Shown here one piece after another: positions 14,212 through 19,384 of a DNA stretch of 19,384 nucleotides; the stretch's first letter is position 1, and each line of letters begins with the position of its first letter. The stretch is taken from NCBI GenBank assembly GCA_016926235.1, contig JAFGOZ010000121.1:1-19384 (forward strand), in the 5' to 3' direction. The notes beneath the pieces were generated by a model. That model saw only the letters and a list, made by a program, of their open reading frames with translations. It was not told the DNA's origin and ran no database searches. Position numbers and translations under genes: made by a program. The stretch comes from Bacteroidales bacterium. GTDB taxonomy: Bacteria > Bacteroidota > Bacteroidia > Bacteroidales > UBA10428.

Positions 14212-15666
14212 GTGTTTTTTAATTCTCTTTCATACATATTTTTTTTATTTGTAGTTGCTTTAGTAATTTATTTAATACCTGGCAAGTACAAGTGGCTATG
14301 GTTATTGATTTGTAGCATCTATTTCTATTATTCAATACTACCCTCATACTTAATTCTTTTTTTTGCATTGATAGTCTTTAATTATTTCATGGGGTTAGCA
14401 GTTGAGCGTTTGGGGATATGGCGAAATTTTGTTTTTATTTTTGGCATATGCTCTAACGTAATTGTTTTGGCCTTCTTCAAATATTTTGGATTTTTCCAAT
14501 CATTGGCTGCTGACATAAAAGAGTTATCAGAGCATGATCCTCTGGTAAAAATATTTCTACCCGTGGGACTGTCGTTCTTTATTTTTACAATATTAAGCTA
14601 CCTTATTGAGGTTAAAAGGAGTACTGTTAAGGCTGAACGTAATCTTGGAATATTTGCATCCTCTTTGTTGTTCTTCCCAAAAATAATGCAAGGTCCTATT
14701 GAGAAACCAGGGAGTATATTTTCTCAATTCAGAGAAAATAATTGCTTCAATTTTGAAATGGTTGTTGAAGGCTTAAAACTAATGCTTTGGGGCTATTTTA
14801 AAAAGCTTGTTGTTGCAGATAGGCTTGCAATATATGTTGACGCAGTGTACAATAATTATGAGTATCATAGTGGGGTATCCTTGCTAGTGGCTACAATTTT
14901 CTATTCTTTTCAAATCTATGCTGATTTCTCTGGTTACACAGATATCGCTGTGGGTTCTGCAAAAGTCCTTGGCTTTAACCTCACCAATAATTTTAACAGG
15001 CCTTATTTTGCCAACTCGATCAAAGAGTTTTGGAATCGTTGGCATATAACCCTTTCAGTATGGCTCAGAGATTACCTGTTTTTACCACTCGCCGTTTCTT
15101 TCGCTGGAAGGATGAAAAAGACAAAGTACTTCGGAATAGCCACAGAGAAATGGATTTTTATGCTTGCTGTCTTAATCACTTTTTCTATTTGTGGACTGTG
15201 GCATGGAGAAGGATTTAATTTTCTTATATGGGGATTGCTCTTTGGTGTTTACTTAACAGTAGCCAATTGGACTCTTTTTATCAAAAAAAATCTACGAATG
15301 AAATTAGGAATATCAAAGAAATCAATATTATACAGAGTATATGGAATTTTAATCACATTTATCCTTGTTTCATTCACATGGATATTTTTCAGGGCTGATT
15401 CTGTAAGTGATTCACTTAGTATTATTAGAAGGATCTCTGATCTGAATGGGCCACTGTTTCTCGATAAAACAACAATGGTCTATAGCCTGATAGGGATAAT
15501 TCTTTTAGTTTATTTAGAGATAAAGAGAGAGATTGGAGAGAAAGGTCATTTGCCTTTTAAAGAAAATTATTGGTACATTGAGCATTTGGAATATGCATCC
15601 TTGATAATAATAATCTTGCTAATCGGCGTTTTTGATGGTGGACAGTTCATTTATTTTCAGTTTTGA
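14212..15666 (+). CDS. MBOAT-family O-acyltransferase (AlgI-like), first copy
   Basis: Inner-membrane O-acyltransferase that moves acetyl (or another acyl) groups from a cytoplasmic donor to the periplasm for glycan acylation. It is polytopic, ~484 aa from the chosen start. MBOAT/AlgI landmarks include LPVGLSFFIFTILSYLIEV, the FFPKIMQGPIEKP segment, and YADFSGYTDIAVG. FWNRWHITLSVWLRDYLF has its His codon at 15043-15045. The presumed catalytic histidine lies in CGLWHGEG (His codon 15202-15204). The protein ends in FIYFQF, the family's usual C-terminus. I prefer GTG 14212 because it yields the conserved VFFNSLSYIFFLF beginning. The frame is open upstream to a TTG at 14185, which is the alternative start. 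A 168-bp gap separates it from the flippase. It is paired with the SGNH gene 14 bp downstream. Confidence 0.93.
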   Translation: MFFNSLSYIFFLFVVALVIYLIPGKYKWLWLLICSIYFYYSILPSYLILFFALIVFNYFMGLAVERLGIWRNFVFIFGICSNVIVLAFFKYFGFFQSLAADIKELSEHDPLVKIFLPVGLSFFIFTILSYLIEVKRSTVKAERNLGIFASSLLFFPKIMQGPIEKPGSIFSQFRENNCFNFEMVVEGLKLMLWGYFKKLVVADRLAIYVDAVYNNYEYHSGVSLLVATIFYSFQIYADFSGYTDIAVGSAKVLGFNLTNNFNRPYFANSIKEFWNRWHITLSVWLRDYLFLPLAVSFAGRMKKTKYFGIATEKWIFMLAVLITFSICGLWHGEGFNFLIWGLLFGVYLTVANWTLFIKKNLRMKLGISKKSILYRVYGILITFILVSFTWIFFRADSVSDSLSIIRRISDLNGPLFLDKTTMVYSLIGIILLVYLEIKREIGEKGHLPFKENYWYIEHLEYASLIIIILLIGVFDGGQFIYFQF

Positions 15667-15680
15667 TACTTTAGTTGTTA

Positions 15681-16583
15681 ATGAAGAGGAAGAGAACCAT
15701 ACAATATCTAGCTTTTAGTTTTTTATTTATAGCTCTAACTTTTATATTTGATCAGGTATTGGGGAAGGTATTGCACTATTTCTATTTTAGGTCAGAGTAT
15801 GGAGCTATTTATCATCTGACGTATTCTTTGGACAGTACAGAAGCAGATGTAATAATTCTTGGTTCATCAAGAGCGCATAATCATTATGTACCGAAAATAA
15901 TTGAAGACAGACTTGATTTAACTTGTTTCAATACAGGAATGGATGGGAATTACATGTTCACCAGTTTTGCTATTTATAAATCATTGGTTAATCGATATAA
16001 TCCAAAGATCGTATTGTTGGATATCAGTTTAAATGAGCTTTATAAAGGGTCAGGAAATCATGATGAATTGAGTTCATTGCTTCCATACTATAAGAATAAG
16101 CCAGAAATCAGAGACATTATCTTGTTGAAAAGTAAATTTGAAAGATTAAAGCTAATTAGTAAGATTTATCCATTTAATTCGACCTTATTGGCAGTAGCTG
16201 AAGGCAATATCAGGACCGAAGATATTAATGAGCTTAAAGGGTATTTGCCTTTAAATGGGAGCTTGATAGACACTTGTATTGGACCTATAAGGACAATAAC
16301 CCAAGAGGTGGATACAAATAAGATAAGAGTACTGGAAGAAATAGCCTCTGACTGCGAGATAAAGAACATCAGACTTATTTTTATTCAATCACCGGCCTAT
16401 ACAAGAACAACTCAGGAAAAGAGTGCTTCTATTCTTAATAAACTAGCAACAAAGCATAAAGCGGAATTTTGGAATTATATTAATGACACGATGTTTTTAA
16501 AAGCTGAATATTTTAAAGACAAATCTCATATGAATGCCTTGGGATCGTATGAGTTTACCAAATCGATTTCTAATCGGTTCTGA
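15681..16583 (+). CDS. SGNH-type hydrolase/acyltransferase partner of the first MBOAT
   Basis: Membrane-anchored periplasmic protein of 300 aa. It is expected to accept the acyl group delivered by the upstream MBOAT and transfer it to the glycan. One N-terminal hydrophobic segment (about 9-30) follows a KRKR start, which suggests a signal anchor with the rest outside. The SGNH block I is VIILGSSRAHNHYV (57-70, presumed nucleophile Ser62 or Ser63), block II is NTGMDGNYM (84-92), and the Asp-xx-His block V is FKDKSHMNALGSYEFT (268-283, Asp270/His273). This layout resembles DltD-like or uncharacterised SGNH partners more than AlgX. ATG 15681 is chosen; a TTG two codons upstream (15675) is possible. 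The adjacency to the MBOAT gene (14 bp) supports function as a pair. Confidence 0.83.
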   Translation: MKRKRTIQYLAFSFLFIALTFIFDQVLGKVLHYFYFRSEYGAIYHLTYSLDSTEADVIILGSSRAHNHYVPKIIEDRLDLTCFNTGMDGNYMFTSFAIYKSLVNRYNPKIVLLDISLNELYKGSGNHDELSSLLPYYKNKPEIRDIILLKSKFERLKLISKIYPFNSTLLAVAEGNIRTEDINELKGYLPLNGSLIDTCIGPIRTITQEVDTNKIRVLEEIASDCEIKNIRLIFIQSPAYTRTTQEKSASILNKLATKHKAEFWNYINDTMFLKAEYFKDKSHMNALGSYEFTKSISNRF

Positions 16584-16600
16584 AAATAATACCCTGAAAG

Positions 16601-16622
16601 CATAATGTTCTTTTACGTTATG
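16601..16622. terminator. Hairpin between the two acylation modules
   Basis: CATAATGT (16601-16608) pairs with ACGTTATG (16615-16622), with one G-T wobble, around the six-base loop TCTTTT, 17 bases after the SGNH stop. No T-run follows, so it may be an mRNA processing or stability hairpin rather than a true terminator. It sits in the 163-bp gap that separates the two MBOAT/SGNH pairs. Confidence 0.28.
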
Positions 16623-16735
16623 GTTAATCTAAATCAACGAGACTGTTAATATCTTAATAAATTCTCAGTATGCAGATAAGTGGTGACCTGAACTATATAC
16701 TAAAAATTCTTATCAGCTAAATTGAATTAACTTTT

Positions 16736-16739
16736 GAGG
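16736..16739 (+). promoter_or_regulatory. Ribosome-binding site of the second MBOAT
   Basis: GAGG lies 7 bases before ATG 16747. It is a good Shine-Dalgarno match in a locus where most genes have none, and it confirms the start. It also suggests that this gene can be translated independently of the upstream module. Confidence 0.45.
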
Positions 16740-16746
16740 GATAGAT

Positions 16747-18180
16747 ATGGCCATCATCTCACTCTATTTTCCATTGCTGACAATCATTTCGATTTTTATC
16801 TTCTATCTTTTAAATCATAAATATCGAGTTGGTTTTCTGGCATTACTCAGTTGCAGTTTCATTGCCACATATAGTTATTATCTTCTTTTATACGTCGTAG
16901 TATATGCAATAATTAACTTTTTTCTTGGTATTAAAATCCCAAATTCCAGGTTTAAGACTGCAATATTCAGATCAGGTATTATAATTAATCTGTCACAGCT
17001 TATTATTCTTAAATATGCGGATTTTACTATTGATCCACTGTTTCAGTTATTTAACACTGATCTTCATATTTCAGGAATTTCAGAAATTATTATTCCTGTT
17101 GGAGTCTCATTCTTTACCATGCAAGGTATTGGTTACTTGGTAAACATAAAAATGGGTTGGGAGAAACCAGAGAAAAGATTCTTGGATTTTCTTTTATATA
17201 TTACTTTTTTCCCCAAGTATCTGTCCGGCCCAATCGAGCGCTCAAATCATTTTCTGCCCCAACTTAAAATAAATAAGTTCTTTAATGAACAACAAGTGAC
17301 AGAAGGAGTTAGAATCGCATTGATTGGATTTTTTAAAAAAATAGTTATTGCAGACCAACTAGCCAATATTGTGAATAATGCTTATACGAACATTGATGCA
17401 GCGGATGGAGTTTACTTATGGGTAGTGATTTTTATTCAACCTCTTTATCTCTATTTTGATTTTTCAGGGTATACTGATATAGCAATCGGTTTTGCAAAAA
17501 CTTTTGGTATTCAATTATTGCCAAATTTTAACCGACCATTTTTATCTGAGAATGTTACCGGATTTTGGAGAAGAATGCATATGTCACTATCCTTTTGGTT
17601 TAACGATTATGTGTTTAAACAATTGAGTTTTAAATATCGCAGATGGGGTAAATATGCATCAGTATTTGCGGTATTTGTCACTTTTGCTCTTTTTGGGATC
17701 TGGCATGGAGCCGGATGGAATTTTATGGTTCTGGGTCTTTTACAAGCTGCAGCTATAAATTTTGAATTCTTTACAAAAAAGAAACGATCAGAAATATTCT
17801 CAAAACTACCAGGATTTACAAGAGTCTGGACAGGAAGGATATTGACTTATATATTTTTTAGCGTATCTCATGTATTTTTCTTTACTCCTGACATTGATAC
17901 AGCCTTCCGCTTCTTTTCTAAGTTAAACACTACGAATAGTTTAATACGAGCTGATTTAACTACGAGTCCATTTCTACTGGCGCTGTTTCTTTCGTGCTTA
18001 TTTCTTCTTATTGAGGTTTTGAAGAATGATTTTCCGTATTCAACAGCTAAAATTGAATCTTACATTTTGGGTGATAGAATAATTTTTAAGTTTCTAAGGG
18101 TGGCATTTTACTATTTAATGATTCTGACTATATTAGTATTCAGAACTAAAACAGAGCAATTTATTTATTTTCAGTTTTGA
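16747..18180 (+). CDS. MBOAT-family O-acyltransferase (AlgI-like), second copy
   Basis: Second polytopic O-acyltransferase, 477 aa, same family as the gene at 14212 but clearly diverged from it. Landmarks are IPVGVSFFTMQGIGYLVNI (116-134), FFPKYLSGPIERSNHFL (154-170), YFDFSGYTDIAIGFAK (236-251), FWRRMHMSLSFWFNDYVF (273-290, His278), and the presumed catalytic His320 in FGIWHGAGWNF (316-326). It ends in QFIYFQF like the first copy, and the last 20 bases around the stop are identical in the two genes. The N-terminus lacks the FNSL motif and begins MAIISLYFPLLTII. It is followed 6 bp later by its own SGNH partner. Having two such systems suggests two acylation sites or two acyl groups. Confidence 0.92.
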   Translation: MAIISLYFPLLTIISIFIFYLLNHKYRVGFLALLSCSFIATYSYYLLLYVVVYAIINFFLGIKIPNSRFKTAIFRSGIIINLSQLIILKYADFTIDPLFQLFNTDLHISGISEIIIPVGVSFFTMQGIGYLVNIKMGWEKPEKRFLDFLLYITFFPKYLSGPIERSNHFLPQLKINKFFNEQQVTEGVRIALIGFFKKIVIADQLANIVNNAYTNIDAADGVYLWVVIFIQPLYLYFDFSGYTDIAIGFAKTFGIQLLPNFNRPFLSENVTGFWRRMHMSLSFWFNDYVFKQLSFKYRRWGKYASVFAVFVTFALFGIWHGAGWNFMVLGLLQAAAINFEFFTKKKRSEIFSKLPGFTRVWTGRILTYIFFSVSHVFFFTPDIDTAFRFFSKLNTTNSLIRADLTTSPFLLALFLSCLFLLIEVLKNDFPYSTAKIESYILGDRIIFKFLRVAFYYLMILTILVFRTKTEQFIYFQF

Positions 18181-18186
18181 TATACT

Positions 18187-19230
18187 ATGGGTAAATATGC
18201 CATAAAAATATTAATTTTTATTTTCCCGTTTATAGCATTGCTTGTCGAACCATTATTGTGCTTATCTACTTTTACATTCAGACCATTTGAAGCTTTATCA
18301 TATTTTCATGATGGGATAGGTATGCCCTATTACCCCAATCATAAGCTAAATATGATCTCTGAAGGGGACTTATGTCCTTATACAACTCACTCTGTCAAAA
18401 AAGAAGAGTTTTGGATTACAGACGAGATCGGATACAGGAATAATCATTTTATTGAAGACCCTGATGTTGTGCTTATTGGTGATTCATTCCTGTTAGGTAC
18501 AGGGATCACCCAAGATTCGACATTGACTAATTTGTTAAATAGTAAATTTTCCAATAAATTAAAGTTTTACAGCCTTGCCCCAGGGTCTCTTAATGATCTA
18601 AAGGTATTTATGGAAAATGGAATAATTAAAAAGCCAAATCTAATTATTTTTTCATTAGGAGAAAGGGAGATTCCAAAGCCATTTAATCCAAGCAAAAACG
18701 ATATTTTGTACAAAAGCTCGACGGTTTATATGTTAAAAAATAAAATTACCAGGCTGTATGCTATTAACTATATCCGTTCATTTTTATTCAATAAAAGAGC
18801 TATTGGTGTCCAAAGTGATATCAATGACAAGATGTTCTTTTTAAATGGAAAAGACCAAAAAAGCAATCTGGATAGTCTTAGTACTGTTGTTTCAGTAATT
18901 GAAACTTATAGATGCTTTTGTGATTCACTGGGGATAAGTTTTCTGTTCTTGCCATGTCCTAATAAGGAAACGGTATATTATGATAAGGTGCCACTCTCAA
19001 AACAACCTGATTATCTGAGTACTCTGGATACTGAATTAAGGGGGAGGGATATAGCAACAATCAATACTTTAAGGACTATGAACATATTTCGACAAAAGAG
19101 CGATAATTTGCTTTATCATCTTGATGACACTCATTGGAATTCTAATGGCATAAATATCATAGCAGAAGAAATAGTAAAAGAAATCAGCACTAATCCTCAA
19201 CTCGGAATAAGTTCCAAGATTGGTCTTTAA
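18187..19230 (+). CDS. AlgX/AlgJ-like SGNH acetyltransferase partner of the second MBOAT
   Basis: Predicted periplasmic SGNH-domain protein of 347 aa, likely O-acetylating the exported glycan with acetyl groups passed on by the adjacent MBOAT. An N-terminal hydrophobic segment (about 5-26) is a signal peptide or membrane anchor. The nucleophile block is VVLIGDSFLLGTGI (94-107, Ser100). The C-terminal catalytic pair is in YHLDDTHWNSNGINIIAEEI (310-329), where Asp314-Thr-His316-Trp matches the D-x-HW-N signature of AlgX/AlgJ. It is therefore a different SGNH subtype from the protein at 15681. It is 6 bp from the MBOAT, so the two are certainly co-transcribed if expressed. It is the last gene of the co-directional array. 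Confidence 0.86.
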   Translation: MGKYAIKILIFIFPFIALLVEPLLCLSTFTFRPFEALSYFHDGIGMPYYPNHKLNMISEGDLCPYTTHSVKKEEFWITDEIGYRNNHFIEDPDVVLIGDSFLLGTGITQDSTLTNLLNSKFSNKLKFYSLAPGSLNDLKVFMENGIIKKPNLIIFSLGEREIPKPFNPSKNDILYKSSTVYMLKNKITRLYAINYIRSFLFNKRAIGVQSDINDKMFFLNGKDQKSNLDSLSTVVSVIETYRCFCDSLGISFLFLPCPNKETVYYDKVPLSKQPDYLSTLDTELRGRDIATINTLRTMNIFRQKSDNLLYHLDDTHWNSNGINIIAEEIVKEISTNPQLGISSKIGL

Positions 19231-19268
19231 TAATATTTGCTAATGGCTTAATAAACGCTAGGTGTGGC

Positions 19269-19333
19269 TTATCAACATTATATTGACCAGTCATAAATAG
19301 TCGACCCTTATAAAGTGTCTATAATGTTGATAA
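19269..19333. repeat. 14-bp perfect inverted repeat (65-bp unit) after the last gene
   Basis: TTATCAACATTATA (19269-19282) and TATAATGTTGATAA (19320-19333) are exact reverse complements with a 37-base spacer, 38 bp downstream of the last stop. The arms are AT-rich and have no T-tract after them. The unit could be a transcription-end hairpin, a protein-binding site or a miniature mobile-element end. It overlaps the IS-like terminus at 19301. Confidence 0.5.
19301..19316 (+). repeat. Possible left terminal repeat of a second IS copy (element beyond window)
   Basis: TCGACCCTTATAAAGT matches the reverse complement of 492-507, behind the left transposase, at 14 of 16 positions, and the first 10 are identical. 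The orientation is that of an element starting here and running off the right edge. The preceding four bases, ATAG (19297-19300), equal those right after the left IS end (508-511). No transposase is visible because the window ends 68 bases later. The overlap with the inverted repeat at 19269-19333 weakens this call. Confidence 0.33.
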
Positions 19334-19384
19334 CTAATGATATAAGTTAATATTAATGTTTGTCAGATTGCAGGCTTTTTGATA

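Noticed and set aside
15675..15680. TTG at 15675 as the start of the first SGNH gene
   Set aside because: ATG 15681 follows two codons later and gives the expected short basic N-terminus before the hydrophobic anchor.
1..19384. CRISPR arrays, tRNA or rRNA genes, attachment sites
   Set aside because: No regularly spaced direct repeats, no tRNA cloverleaf-like segments and no rRNA-like sequence were noticed on either strand when reading the window.

Overview
The window is an IS-bounded surface-glycan (exopolysaccharide, capsule or O-antigen type) biosynthesis locus, most likely from a member of the Bacteroidota. That assignment is an inference. It rests on the low GC, AT-rich leaders with few Shine-Dalgarno sequences, and the gene families present: small monotopic phosphoglycosyl transferase, sugar-transfer-associated ATP-grasp, serine-acetyltransferase-like protein, and AlgI-type MBOAT plus SGNH pairs. 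No marker in the window fixes the genus.

Layout. Positions 1-483 are the 3' part of an IS5-like DDE transposase. A gene-poor, apparently decayed stretch (484-993) follows; it contains a long imperfect palindrome and frameshifted coding debris. From 994 to 19230 all 17 complete genes lie on the + strand. The first block (994-10371) is tightly packed: a hexapeptide acetyltransferase, an ATP-grasp ligase, a GT4, a nucleotide-sugar epimerase, a second GT4, an unusual deacetylase-fold protein, a third GT4, a second and different ATP-grasp enzyme, a GNAT acetyltransferase, and the initiating phosphoglycosyl transferase. The second block (10547-14016) has slightly wider gaps and holds a GT2, an FkbM-type methyltransferase and a 12-TM Wzx-type flippase. 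The third block (14212-19230) holds two consecutive MBOAT plus SGNH acetylation modules. The last ~150 bases carry a 14-bp perfect inverted repeat and a sequence resembling the terminus of the IS seen at the left edge.

How it works together (inference from families). The PGT puts a phospho-sugar on undecaprenyl phosphate at the inner membrane. Four glycosyltransferases (three GT4, one GT2) extend it, and the epimerase supplies a sugar nucleotide. Cytoplasmic tailoring could include N- or O-acylation (GNAT, hexapeptide transferase), methylation (FkbM), deacetylation and ATP-dependent ligation, perhaps of amino acids. Wzx flips the lipid-linked glycan. The two MBOAT/SGNH pairs would then acylate it in the periplasm. 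No polymerase (Wzy), chain-length regulator (Wzz/Wzc) or export porin (Wza) is visible in the window.

The most distinctive features are the two unrelated ATP-grasp ligases plus a deacetylase-like protein among the glycosyltransferases, the doubled periplasmic acylation system, and the possible IS boundaries on both sides.
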